This document shows, piece by piece, positions 7,890 through 15,993 of a DNA stretch of 64,000 bases (position 1 is the stretch's first letter; the number at the start of each line of letters is the position of its first letter). The translations under genes and the position numbers were made by a program. The stretch is from JACKJP01 sp050249695 (GTDB taxonomy: Bacteria > Pseudomonadota > Alphaproteobacteria > Rhizobiales > Tepidamorphaceae). The stretch is from the NCBI GenBank assembly GCA_050249695.1, contig JBFWQA010000005.1, positions 124,001 through 188,000 on the forward strand, written 5' to 3'. Below the pieces are notes generated by a model. The model was given only the letters and a program-made list of their open reading frames with translations. It searched no databases and had not been told where the DNA came from.

Positions 7890-9622
7890 TGCGCCCCCCT
7901 CGCCGAAAGACCGCCCGGCAGCGCAAAACGCTTTCGCTGGTTGGCCAGATCCGCCGGTTTATCCCCGCCGCAGACGGCGGGACCGCCATCATGGCGGCCG
8001 TCATTCTCGCGATGAGCATTCTGTTCGCCGCGATCGCCGTGGATGGCGGTGCGCTCTATCTTGAACGTCGCAAGATGCAGGGCCTCACGGACCTGGCTGC
8101 CATCGCCGCCGCGACGAACGTCAACGCTCCGGTGACTGCCGCCGAACTGTTCATGCGGGAGAACGGGTATGCAGGCATCACCGTCAGCGGAAATCCCGGG
8201 TCGGGCGCCGATCTGCTGGTCGAAACCGGCAACTATGAGGCGAACCCCGCCTTGGCCGTCGAGAGCAGGTTTCGGGCCGGTGCGTCTCCCGCAAACGCCG
8301 CCCGTCTTACCTTCTCTCGCAAGGGCAATCTCTATTTTGGCGGCGGCGTGATGGACAAGCCGCAGATCAGGACCAGCGGGCTCGCCTATGCTTCGGCGGA
8401 TGCCGCATTCTCCATCGGCTCCCGCCTTGCAAGCATCAACGGAGGGCTTCTCAACGCCATCGTCGGGGAACTGATCGGCGGCAGCATTTCGCTGTCCGTC
8501 ATGGACTACGAGGCGCTTCTCGATACCAGGATCGATCTGCTGAAATTTCTCGACGGCGCTGCCGCCGAACTCGATATCACGGTCGGGACTTACGATGACG
8601 TACTCGACGGTGAACTGTCGCTCGGCGACATCGCGCGCATCGCCGCGTCGCTTGCCGAAGCGCAGAGCGGCCGTGCCGCCAGCGCGCTGACAACGGTATC
8701 GAGTAGCGGCGAGGCCGCCACGATAGAGGTGCCGCTGGCGCGGCTCGTCGATCTCGGCGCCCTGGGGCAGGCGGCGATTGGAACCGGCAGCGCCGTATTC
8801 AACACCAGCATCGGTCTGATGGAACTGGTTGCCGCCAGCGCCGCTATCGCCGACGGCAGCAATCAGGTCCGCCTGTCGTTGAATTCCGCCCTGCCCGGCG
8901 TCGCCAGCACCACGGTCGATCTGGCGATCGGCGAACCGCCGCAGTCGAGTTCGTGGTTCGCCGTCGGCGGCCGGGGAACCATCGTGAGAACCGCGCAGAC
9001 GCGGCTCTACGTGAAAGCGACCGTAGGGGGCAGCGGTCTTCTCAGCGCCGTATCCATCACGCTGCCGGTATATCTCGAACTTGCCTATGGCGAGGCCCGT
9101 CTGGCCGATATCAGTTGCACGGCAGGCAGTCTCCAGGGGTTGAACGTCGACATCGAGGCGAGACCCGGTATCGCCAGCGCATGGATCGCCGAAGTGGATC
9201 CCGCCCGCCTCCGCAACTTCGCCTCCAGCCCCGACAGGGAAAAGGCGCGGTTCGTCAACACGGCCTTGATCAAGGCGAAGGGCATGGCCTCGGCCGATAT
9301 CGGCAACATGACCGCCCAGACCCTGAGCTTCGACTATAATGATATGGCCAACGGCACAGTGAAATCGGTCTCGACGCGCAACTACACAGAGTCGCTGACC
9401 GCCACCCTGCTCGGCGATCTCGACATCGACGTGCAGATCGGCGGCCTCTCGCTCATCTCGCCCGACGCCATAGCCTCACTGCTCGCCCAGACCCTCCAAC
9501 CGGTTGCACAGGCCGTGGACTCGCTGCTCTACAACCTTTTGAGCATGCTCGGCGTCAAGGTGGGCGAGGCGGACATCCGTGTCCACGGCGCGCGCTGCTC
9601 GAGGGCGGTTCTGGTTCAATAG
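7889..9622 (+). CDS. TadG-like pilus assembly protein
   Basis: The 577-residue protein begins with a basic stretch and one membrane helix at about 31-52 (GGTAIMAAVILAMSILFAAIAVDGG). The juxtamembrane pattern YLERRKMQGLTDLAAIAAATN follows, the TadE/TadG signature (usually RR-LQ-AADAAALA). The remaining 500 or so residues are predicted to be outside the inner membrane, rich in Ala, Gly, Ser and Leu, with few cysteines (two late in the chain). It has no obvious von Willebrand A domain, unlike many TadG proteins. Coupled to the TadE-like gene, it is probably a minor pilus or envelope-anchoring component. Confidence 0.82.
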   Translation: MRPPRRKTARQRKTLSLVGQIRRFIPAADGGTAIMAAVILAMSILFAAIAVDGGALYLERRKMQGLTDLAAIAAATNVNAPVTAAELFMRENGYAGITVSGNPGSGADLLVETGNYEANPALAVESRFRAGASPANAARLTFSRKGNLYFGGGVMDKPQIRTSGLAYASADAAFSIGSRLASINGGLLNAIVGELIGGSISLSVMDYEALLDTRIDLLKFLDGAAAELDITVGTYDDVLDGELSLGDIARIAASLAEAQSGRAASALTTVSSSGEAATIEVPLARLVDLGALGQAAIGTGSAVFNTSIGLMELVAASAAIADGSNQVRLSLNSALPGVASTTVDLAIGEPPQSSSWFAVGGRGTIVRTAQTRLYVKATVGGSGLLSAVSITLPVYLELAYGEARLADISCTAGSLQGLNVDIEARPGIASAWIAEVDPARLRNFASSPDREKARFVNTALIKAKGMASADIGNMTAQTLSFDYNDMANGTVKSVSTRNYTESLTATLLGDLDIDVQIGGLSLISPDAIASLLAQTLQPVAQAVDSLLYNLLSMLGVKVGEADIRVHGARCSRAVLVQ

Positions 9623-9696
9623 GGACGACGACCTCCCCGGAAGACGGCGCCGGAGCCCATCGGGACCCCGGCGACTTCTTCTGCAATCCGGGGGCG

Positions 9697-11247
9697 TCAG
9701 CCGGCGGCGTGGACGCGCTGTCGGCTCTGCATCAGCTTGCTCAATGCGTGCACATAGGCGCGCGCCGAGGCGACCAGCGTATCGGGTTCCGCGCCGCGGC
9801 CGGTAAAGAGCCGGCCATTATGCTCCAGGCGCACGGAAACCTCGGCCTGCGCGTCGGTGCCCTCGGTGACCGCATGCACCTGATAGAGAGAGAGCTTCGC
9901 CTCGTGCGGGACGATCGCGTGAATCGCGTTGAAGGTCGCGTCCACCGGCCCGTTTCCGGTCGCTTCCTTGGTAACCTCGCGTCCATCGACGTCGAGCGTC
10001 AGCGTTGCCTTCTGCGGCCCGCCGGTACCGGCGATGACCGTCAGCGCCACGACCCTGATGTCGTCATGGGCGTGACCCATCTCCTGGTCGATCAGCGCCT
10101 CGATATCCTCGTCGAAGATCTGCTTCTTGCGGTCGGCCAGATCCTTGAAACGGACGAAGGCGTCCTGCAACTGATTGTCGGACAGCTCGAAGCCGAGTTG
10201 CCGCAGCTTGTCGCGGAAAGCGTTGCGACCGGAATGCTTGCCCATGACCAGCGAGGATTTATGGACGCCGACATCTTCCGGCAGCATGATCTCGTAGGTC
10301 TGCGCGTTCTTCAGCATGCCGTCCTGATGGATGCCGCTCTCATGGGCAAACGCGTTCCGGCCCACGATCGCCTTGTTGTACTGAACCGGAAACGAGGTCA
10401 CTGCCGAGACCAGCTTTGAGGCGCGCATCAGCATCGTCGTATCGATCTGGGTATGGTAGGGCAGAACGTCGCCGCGCGTCTTGATCGCCATGACGATCTC
10501 CTCCAGCGCCGCGTTGCCGGCCCGCTCGCCGATACCGTTGATGGTGCATTCGATCTGCCGCGCGCCGCCTTTTACCCCGGCCAGCGAATTGGCGACCGCC
10601 ATGCCCAGATCGTTGTGGCAATGAACGGAGAAGACGGCCTTGTCGGCATTCGGCACCTTCTCGCGCACATTGCGGAACAGCGCCGTATATTCCTCCGGAG
10701 TGGTATAGCCGACCGTGTCGGGAATATTGATGGTGGTGGCCCCGGCGTTGATCGCCGCTTCCACGCACCGGTAGAGGAATTCCGGCTCCGTCCGGGTGCC
10801 GTCTTCGGCGCTCCATTCCACGTCTTCGACGAGGTTGCGGGCCCGCGACACCGAGCGGGTGACGAGTTCCAGCACCTTCTCCGGCTCCAGCTGCAGCTTG
10901 TGCTTCATGTGGACCGGGCTGGTCGACAGGAATGTATGGATACGCGGCCGTGCCGCATGCCGGACGGCTTCGCCGGCCCGGTCGACATCCATGTCGCCGG
11001 CGCGCGCCAGCCCGGCGATCACCGCGTTCTTGACGACCCGGGCGATGGCCGAAACCGATTCAAAATCGCCGTTGGAGGCGATCGGAAAGCCTGCCTCGAT
11101 AATGTCGACGCCCATCTCGTCGAGAAGCTGGGCAACCTCCAGCTTTTCTTCCAGCGTCATCGTCGCGCCGGGGCACTGTTCGCCATCACGCAGCGTCGTA
11201 TCGAAAATCAATACGCGTTCGCCGTTATTGTCGTTCGTCTCGGTCAT
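9697..11247 (-). CDS. leuA: 2-Isopropylmalate synthase
   Basis: LeuA condenses acetyl-CoA with 2-oxoisovalerate, the committed step to leucine. The 516 residues begin with a short polar segment and FDTTLRDGEQCPG (about 15-27), the HMG-lyase-like active-site motif. HCHNDLGMA and NGIGERAGN bind metal and substrate. The last 120 or so residues form the LeuA dimer regulatory domain, where leucine feedback acts. The ATG at 11247 is preferred because GAGGA lies about ten bases upstream; an ATG at 11256 would sit directly against it. Expression is probably controlled by the attenuator at 11330-11398. It converges on the TadG-like gene 74 bases away. Confidence 0.97.
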   Translation of the reverse strand: MTETNDNNGERVLIFDTTLRDGEQCPGATMTLEEKLEVAQLLDEMGVDIIEAGFPIASNGDFESVSAIARVVKNAVIAGLARAGDMDVDRAGEAVRHAARPRIHTFLSTSPVHMKHKLQLEPEKVLELVTRSVSRARNLVEDVEWSAEDGTRTEPEFLYRCVEAAINAGATTINIPDTVGYTTPEEYTALFRNVREKVPNADKAVFSVHCHNDLGMAVANSLAGVKGGARQIECTINGIGERAGNAALEEIVMAIKTRGDVLPYHTQIDTTMLMRASKLVSAVTSFPVQYNKAIVGRNAFAHESGIHQDGMLKNAQTYEIMLPEDVGVHKSSLVMGKHSGRNAFRDKLRQLGFELSDNQLQDAFVRFKDLADRKKQIFDEDIEALIDQEMGHAHDDIRVVALTVIAGTGGPQKATLTLDVDGREVTKEATGNGPVDATFNAIHAIVPHEAKLSLYQVHAVTEGTDAQAEVSVRLEHNGRLFTGRGAEPDTLVASARAYVHALSKLMQSRQRVHAAG

Positions 11248-11329
11248 GGTCTTCATTCCTCGGGATCCGGTATGCCCGCTTCTCCGTCGCAGCGCGGCCA
11301 GGAGAAAATGCGGACAAGAGATAATGAAT

Positions 11330-11398
11330 GCCCCTCTCGGGGCCGTTCGGCGCATCCCCTGAGTACCCGCCCGCAACGGGGCAGTCGGCGCTCAGGGG
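11330..11398 (-). promoter_or_regulatory. leuA attenuator: pause, antiterminator and terminator hairpins
   Basis: Reading the minus strand, four segments can pair in the classic way. Segment 1 is CCCCTGAG (11391-11398) and pairs with segment 2, CTCAGGGG (11356-11363). Segment 2 can instead pair with segment 3, CCCCGAG (11336-11342), with one bulged A. Segment 3 pairs with segment 4 as GCCCC-GAGA-GGGGC (11330-11343) to form a terminator-like hairpin; what follows is AT-rich (ATTCATTATCT) rather than a pure U-run. Segment 1 includes the stop codon of the leader peptide, so a ribosome stalled at the Leu codons just before it would free segment 2 and favour read-through. Confidence 0.85.
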
Positions 11399-11484
11399 CC
11401 GGTAAGGAGAAGAAGCGTTCCGCCGCAGGAAGGGCGGGAGGACAGGCGCGCACGCGATCCCGACGGCGCGAAACCGCACCGCAT
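11392..11484 (-). CDS. leuA leader peptide (attenuator)
   Basis: A 30-residue open frame ends CGGTLLLLTGP-stop, with four consecutive leucine codons (CTT CTT CTC CTT) three codons before the stop. It lies about 145 bases before leuA, and its stop overlaps the first attenuator segment. Ribosome stalling at these codons when Leu-tRNA is scarce is the expected signal. No strong ribosome-binding site precedes the ATG at 11484. An in-frame ATG at 11520 would give 42 residues and sits about 24 bases from a candidate transcription start, so the true start is uncertain. Confidence 0.85.
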   Translation of the reverse strand: MRCGFAPSGSRARLSSRPSCGGTLLLLTGP

Positions 11485-11550
11485 TTCAAAAGCCGTCAGG
11501 GATTTGCCGGTCTTGAACATCGTGTCCGCTGGTCCAAACGTTTGCAGGTC

Positions 11551-11579
11551 AATCTACAGTCATAACCTCGACAGGTAAA
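11551..11579 (-). promoter_or_regulatory. Candidate leuA promoter
   Basis: On the minus strand TTTACC (11574-11579) and TAGATT (11551-11556) are separated by 17 bases, a fair sigma-70 promoter. Transcription would start near 11544, placing both possible leader-peptide starts (11520 and 11484) downstream. A second -35-like TTGACC nearby (11548-11553) has no matching -10. Confidence 0.4.
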
Positions 11580-11734
11580 GAAAAACTCCGCCGGGCCGCG
11601 GCATGTCCCTTCGCTGCCCCGCGACCCGTGCCGTCGATGAATGCACGCGATGGCACGTTTGTGAATGGCCACCGGACACGGGATATGCTGCTATGGGGCG
11701 GGACGATGACCGTCCCTGACAGGGAGTTGATGCC

Positions 11735-11974
11735 ATGAGGACACTAGCCGCACTCGCACTGGCGCTTTCCTTCGCCGCCACCCCCGCCCTCGCCTTTCAC
11801 TGCCCCGCCGACATGGCCAAGATAGACGCCGCGATGAAAACGGCGAGCCTGTCGGAAGCGGACAAGACGAAGGTCATGGAGTTGCGCGCCCAGGGCGAAG
11901 CCTTGCACAAGGAAGGCAAGCATCAGGAATCCGTCGACACGCTTGCTCAGGCGCTGAAGATTCTGGGGATGTGA
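11735..11974 (+). CDS. Small secreted protein, unknown function
   Basis: The 79-residue product starts with a clear signal peptide (RTLAALALALSFAATPALA, cleavage after ALA near residue 20). The mature part is about 59 residues, mostly helical and charged (DMAKIDAAMKTASLSEADKTKVMELR), with one cysteine (FHCPAD) right after the cleavage site. The C-terminal helix QESVDTLAQALKILG looks like half of a TPR hairpin. AGGGAG precedes the ATG by about nine bases. A strong terminator follows. I do not recognise a named family with certainty; it is a periplasmic protein of the kind common in Hyphomicrobiales. Confidence 0.75.
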   Translation: MRTLAALALALSFAATPALAFHCPADMAKIDAAMKTASLSEADKTKVMELRAQGEALHKEGKHQESVDTLAQALKILGM

Positions 11975-11997
11975 GGCTCACATCCCGAAACAACAGG

Positions 11998-12033
11998 AAA
12001 GGGCCGCCCCGGCATCGGAGCGGCCCTTTTTTT
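11998..12033 (+). terminator. Intrinsic terminator after the small secreted protein gene
   Basis: AAAGGGCCGC and GCGGCCCTTTTTTT form a nine- or ten-pair stem with a 12-base loop and end in seven T residues. It lies 24 bases after the stop at 11974. The convergent gene ending at 12048 faces the other side, where the A-run gives at least partial termination on the minus strand too. Confidence 0.93.
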
Positions 12034-12047
12034 GCCCGACCGGCTTG

Positions 12048-12425
12048 TCAGCCTCGCGCGATCACCGGCGCCATGGCGGCGATGAAGGCAAGATACGAGA
12101 CGCCATAGACGATCGACGCGATGGCCAGGATCGGTTCGACCGCCAGATTGCCCGCATAGAGCATGAACAGGGTCACCAGCATCACGATCGACGAGAGAAT
12201 GGCCAGAACCGCGTGAGCCTTGGCCATGATGCCGGCCGCGGCGGCCGGGAACTGGTGGTAGAAGAAGCCGAAGAGCGCGAAGCTCACCCAGCCCAGCAAC
12301 TGGACATGAGCATGTGTCGGCGTCTGTATGTGGCTATGACTTGAGGCCATGTAGAGGCCGAGCCCGATTCCCACAAGTCCGTAGAGCAGTGCAAACCCGA
12401 AAAAGAACCTGGATAGTTTGTTCAT
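12048..12425 (-). CDS. Small membrane protein resembling haem-copper oxidase subunit I fragments
   Basis: The product has 125 residues and four hydrophobic helices. The second begins with THAHVQLLGWVSFALFGFFYHQFP, a pattern like the histidine-bearing helices of cytochrome oxidase subunit I and NorB-type proteins, so it may bind haem or quinol. It is far too short to be an oxidase. The ATG at 12425 has AAGGGGGG about six bases upstream, better than upstream in-frame codons. It follows the PhzF-like gene by 68 bases in the same direction. No partner oxidase genes are near. The function is unknown. Confidence 0.65.
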   Translation of the reverse strand: MNKLSRFFFGFALLYGLVGIGLGLYMASSHSHIQTPTHAHVQLLGWVSFALFGFFYHQFPAAAAGIMAKAHAVLAILSSIVMLVTLFMLYAGNLAVEPILAIASIVYGVSYLAFIAAMAPVIARG

Positions 12426-12493
12426 AATATTACCCCCCTTGCTGCGCACCGGATGTGTTGCCGGCTGCGAGACGAGGGACAATATCCTGAGTC

Positions 12494-13396
12494 TCACACG
12501 GTGATAATCCCGCTTGCGAGGATCACCGCATTGCCGCCGATGCGAACCGAACGCAGCTTTCCGCCTTCGCTGTTGGTCTCCAGATGGATGATGCTCGGCC
12601 GGCCCATGATATGGCCCTGCTCGATCCGGTAGTTGCGGGTGCCGGCGGGAGGCGCATCGAAAGTCTGGATCACGGCCGAGAACGCAGCTGCCGCGCTTCC
12701 CGTCGCGGGATCCTCGCCGATGCCGATATGAGGCGCGAACATGCGCGCATGAAAATCGTTCTTCTGGCTGACGGTTTCGCGGCAGTAGACGTATATCTGG
12801 CCTTCCGTGCCGAACAGCTCGTCATAGCGCTGTCTGTTGATCCGGCACCGACGGAGTGTCGCCATGTCCCGCACCGGGACGAAAACATAGGGAACGCCGG
12901 CGCTGAAACCGCAGGGCTTGTGGTTTTCGAAGCCTATTTCCTTCGGTTGCAGGCCGAGCACTGCGGCGATTTCATCGCGCTCGAAACCTGACGACGTCCG
13001 GACAGGCAGCTTCGGAATGTCGAACTCGGCGAAATCGCCGCGCTTGCCGCCCAGCGAGACGCCGACCCGAACCGGACCGATCTGCTCCTCCAGAACGACA
13101 AGCCCGTCCTGCGATCCGCCGTCGGGCCAGCGTCGTCGTGCCAGCAGGATCGCCGTGCCGACGGTCGGATGCCCCGCGAAGGGAAGTTCGGATACCGGCG
13201 TGAAGATGCGCACGGCCGCGCTGTGCGCTTCGTTCTTCGGACGGCTGACGAAGACGGTCTCCGAGAGATTGAACTCGCGCGCGATCCGTTGGCAGAACTC
13301 GGTGGGGAAATTGTCGGCGTCAAAGACAACGGCAAGCGGATTGCCGGCGAAACGCTCCTCGGTGAAAACGTCGAGGATCGCATAAGGGTGCTCCAT
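12494..13396 (-). CDS. PhzF family isomerase
   Basis: The 300-residue product shows the two-fold PhzF/DapF-like layout. VFTEERFAGNPLAVV with an early active-site Glu region (NLSETVFV) lies near residues 42-50. ELPFAGHPTVGTA at about 69-81 follows, and GIGEDPATGSAAAA comes late, where Asp and Gly residues bind substrate. PhzF isomerises a dihydroanthranilate in phenazine synthesis, but most members, including probably this one, act on unknown substrates. No phenazine genes are present. The second of two consecutive ATGs (13396) is better spaced from GGAGG than the first (13399); the difference is one residue. Confidence 0.88.
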   Translation of the reverse strand: MEHPYAILDVFTEERFAGNPLAVVFDADNFPTEFCQRIAREFNLSETVFVSRPKNEAHSAAVRIFTPVSELPFAGHPTVGTAILLARRRWPDGGSQDGLVVLEEQIGPVRVGVSLGGKRGDFAEFDIPKLPVRTSSGFERDEIAAVLGLQPKEIGFENHKPCGFSAGVPYVFVPVRDMATLRRCRINRQRYDELFGTEGQIYVYCRETVSQKNDFHARMFAPHIGIGEDPATGSAAAAFSAVIQTFDAPPAGTRNYRIEQGHIMGRPSIIHLETNSEGGKLRSVRIGGNAVILASGIITV

Positions 13397-13444
13397 CATT
13401 CCTCCCGGCCTGGCTGACGCCGAATCTCCGATCTGGCCGAGAGC

Positions 13445-13870
13445 CTAACCGAATGCGACGACGGCGAATATGACCGTCAGGATAAGCGCGACGCTGCCCG
13501 CCATCCCGGCCGTCCGCATCATCGCGGCGTCGGGGCGCGTGCCGGACGCGCGGGCCCTTGCCGAAACATAGAGGGCATAGAGCGTCAGCGCGGTGAAGAT
13601 GAGGGCGAAGAGGAGCTTGACGTGGAAGGCCCAGTCGAGCGCGCCGAAGTCGGCGCCATACCGCATGTAGAACATCGCAAGGCCCGTAAGCCAGATCGCC
13701 AGCAGCGACCAGGCGCCGATCCGCCCCGTGATCTGCTGCACCGCCCTGTGCTCTTCCGCGATGACGTCACCCGCCGCGCGGGCGCGGGCGCCGAGAATCG
13801 CCTTGACCACGGCAAAGCCGACACCGAGGCCCATCGCCAGCAGGTGGATGATCTTGAGTGTATCGAACAT
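13445..13870 (-). CDS. Four-helix membrane protein, unknown function
   Basis: The product has 141 residues with four predicted membrane helices at about 5-25, 50-72, 80-105 and 118-140. Histidines occur in the first and third helices (KIIHLLAMG, FHVKLLFAL), and the long loop after helix 1 is basic and acidic. The helix pattern and histidine spacing recall CopD, HemJ and similar small haem-binding membrane proteins, though no family is certain. GGGAG about eight bases upstream supports the ATG at 13870. It sits between ilvC and the PhzF-like gene, all on the minus strand, but a terminator separates it from ilvC. Confidence 0.6.
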   Translation of the reverse strand: MFDTLKIIHLLAMGLGVGFAVVKAILGARARAAGDVIAEEHRAVQQITGRIGAWSLLAIWLTGLAMFYMRYGADFGALDWAFHVKLLFALIFTALTLYALYVSARARASGTRPDAAMMRTAGMAGSVALILTVIFAVVAFG

Positions 13871-13934
13871 GAAAGGACTCCCGCCTTGGACGCGCCTGCC
13901 CCCTTCGATGCATTCAAACGCGCGTTCGTGCAAA

Positions 13935-13963
13935 TAAAAAAGGGCCCCCTACCGGGCCCTTTT
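13935..13963 (-). terminator. Intrinsic terminator of ilvC
   Basis: On the minus strand AGGGCCC and GGGCCCT flank a short loop and are followed by a run of six T with further AT bases. It begins 30 bases after the ilvC stop. The plus-strand reading also ends in TTTT, so it may work in both directions. Confidence 0.92.
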
Positions 13964-13992
13964 CTGATTTTCAGCGGGTCTGGCCACCGGGG

Positions 13993-15012
13993 CTAGTTGC
14001 GCGCCTTGTCGACCAGCTTGTTTGCCGAGATCCACGGCATCATGCCGCGCAGCTTCTGGCCGACTTCCTCGATCGGATGCGCGTCGTTCAGACGCCGGGT
14101 GGCCTTGAAGCGGGCCTGGCCGGCCTTGCATTCCTGCATCCATTCGGACGTGAACCGGCCGGTCTGGATATCGGTGAGGATGCGCTTCATCTCCGCCTTC
14201 GTCTCCGGCGTCACGACGCGCGGCCCGGACTTGTACTCGCCCCACTCTGCGGTGTTGGAGATGGAATAGTTCATGTTCGCGATGCCGCCCTCATAGATGA
14301 GATCGACGATCAGTTTCACCTCGTGCAGGCACTCGAAATAGGCCATCTCCGGCGCGTAGCCGGCCTCGGTCAGCGTTTCGAACCCGGCACGGATCAATTC
14401 GACCAGACCGCCGCAAAGCACCGCCTGCTCACCGAAGAGGTCCGTCTCGCACTCTTCCTTGAAGGTCGTCTCGATAACGCCCGAGCGGCCGCCGCCGACG
14501 CCGCATGCATAGGACAGCGCCAGATCATGCGCGTTCCCGGAAGCGTCATGGTTGATGGCGATCAGGCAGGGCACGCCGCCGCCGCGCTGATATTCGCTGC
14601 GCACCGTGTGGCCCGGACCCTTCGGCGCGATCATGATGACGTCGATGGTCGATTTCGGCTCGATCAGGTTGAAATGAACGTTGAGACCGTGCGCGAAGGC
14701 GATCGCCGCGCCGTCCTTGATATTGTCGGCGATCTCGTCCTTCCAGATGTCGGCCTGCAACTCGTCCGGCGTCGCCATCATCATCAGGTCGGCCCATTTG
14801 GCCGCTTCCGAGACGCTCATGACCTTGAGCCCGTCGGCTTCCACCTTCTTGGCGGTCGAGGAGCCGGGACGCAGCGCGACCGCGATTTCCTTGACGCCGG
14901 AATCCTTCAGATTGAGCGCATGGGCGCGGCCCTGCGAACCATAGCCGACGATGACCACTTTCCGATTCTTGATCAGATTGAGGTCTGCATCGCGATCGTA
15001 ATAAACACGCAT
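13993..15012 (-). CDS. ilvC: Ketol-acid reductoisomerase
   Basis: IlvC rearranges and reduces acetolactate or acetohydroxybutyrate, the second common step to valine, leucine and isoleucine. The 339 residues are the short class I form. VVIVGYGSQGRAHALNLKDSG at about 20-40 is the NADPH-binding Rossmann loop, and PKGPGHTVRSEY is the metal/substrate hinge. The helical C-terminal half contains CLHEVKLIVDLIYEGG, with the acidic metal ligands. The ATG at 15012 has AAGGTGA five bases upstream. It stands alone between the folate genes (divergent) and its own terminator, separately from ilvBN, so its control is independent. Confidence 0.98.
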   Translation of the reverse strand: MRVYYDRDADLNLIKNRKVVIVGYGSQGRAHALNLKDSGVKEIAVALRPGSSTAKKVEADGLKVMSVSEAAKWADLMMMATPDELQADIWKDEIADNIKDGAAIAFAHGLNVHFNLIEPKSTIDVIMIAPKGPGHTVRSEYQRGGGVPCLIAINHDASGNAHDLALSYACGVGGGRSGVIETTFKEECETDLFGEQAVLCGGLVELIRAGFETLTEAGYAPEMAYFECLHEVKLIVDLIYEGGIANMNYSISNTAEWGEYKSGPRVVTPETKAEMKRILTDIQTGRFTSEWMQECKAGQARFKATRRLNDAHPIEEVGQKLRGMMPWISANKLVDKARN

Positions 15013-15191
15013 GAACGTCACCTTCCCCGTATGCGGCTGGCTGGGCGGCGGGCGCCCGTTGGATGAATGTCACGGCGTTCTAGCCCTCCCCGCACGGAAG
15101 GGCAACCGTCACATTCAATGGCTCTCCAACCGAGACAGCGCGCGGCAAATCGGATAATCCTCCTGCCTCAGCCATCAGCGAGGAGGCGGGC

Positions 15192-15989
15192 ATGGAAGGC
15201 GCCGGCACGAAGCCGAAAACCACCCGCGTCATGGGCATTCTGAACGTAACGCCCGACAGCTTTTCCGATGGCGGTCGTTTCGACGACAAGGCGGAGGCCA
15301 TCGCCCATGCTCGCGCGATGATCGCGGAAGGCGCGGATATCATCGATATCGGCGGTGAATCCACCCGTCCGGGCCACCAGACGATCGACGCCGAAACGGA
15401 AAAGGCACGGGTCCTGCCCGTCATTTCGGCCATCGCCCCGCTCGGCGTGCCGCTCTCCATCGACACGATGAAGGCCGATGTCGCGGAAGCCGCGCTCGCC
15501 GCGGGCGCGTCGATCCTCAACGATGTCTGGGGTTTCCAGCGCGATCCGCGCATGGCCGATGTCGCCGCCGCCGCGGGCTGTCAGGCCATCGTCATGCACA
15601 ACCGCCAGAAAGCCGATCCCTCCATCGACATTATGGAGGACATGCTCGCCTTCTTCGACAAAACCCTCGACATCGCCCGCAAGGCCGGGGTCAGCGAAGG
15701 CAATCTTGTCCTCGATCCGGGCATCGGTTTCGGCAAGACGGCGGAGCAGAGCCTTCACGCCATGCGGCACCTCTCTCGGTTGAAGGCGCTGGGCTTTCCG
15801 GTCCTGTTCGGCGCGTCGCGCAAGAGTTCCATCGGCCATGTGCTGGACAAGCCGGTCGATCAGCGCCTGTTCGGCACGCTTGCGGTCAACGCATGGGCCG
15901 TGCTTGAACATGCCGATATCATCCGCGTCCACGACGTCGCCGCTCATGTCGATCTCGTCAGGATGCTCGACGCCATCCGGAAGGCCTGA
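15192..15989 (+). CDS. folP: Dihydropteroate synthase
   Basis: FolP joins p-aminobenzoate to dihydropterin diphosphate and is the sulfonamide target. The 265-residue TIM barrel has MGILNVTPDSFSDGG at about 14-28 and DIIDIGGESTRPG at about 54-66, the two family signatures. VLDPGIGFGKT and the KSSIG/R region bind the pterin diphosphate. AGGAGG at 15181-15186 sits five bases from the ATG. It is the first gene of folP-folB-folK, with spacings of 4 and 5 bases, so three consecutive folate steps are made from one message. Length is normal. Confidence 0.97.
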   Translation: MEGAGTKPKTTRVMGILNVTPDSFSDGGRFDDKAEAIAHARAMIAEGADIIDIGGESTRPGHQTIDAETEKARVLPVISAIAPLGVPLSIDTMKADVAEAALAAGASILNDVWGFQRDPRMADVAAAAGCQAIVMHNRQKADPSIDIMEDMLAFFDKTLDIARKAGVSEGNLVLDPGIGFGKTAEQSLHAMRHLSRLKALGFPVLFGASRKSSIGHVLDKPVDQRLFGTLAVNAWAVLEHADIIRVHDVAAHVDLVRMLDAIRKA

Positions 15990-15993
15990 CAAG

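Noticed and set aside
10453..11565. A 370-residue plus-strand frame opposite leuA
   Set aside because: It is antisense to conserved LeuA motifs and full of Arg, Gly and Asp. High G+C makes such shadow frames common.
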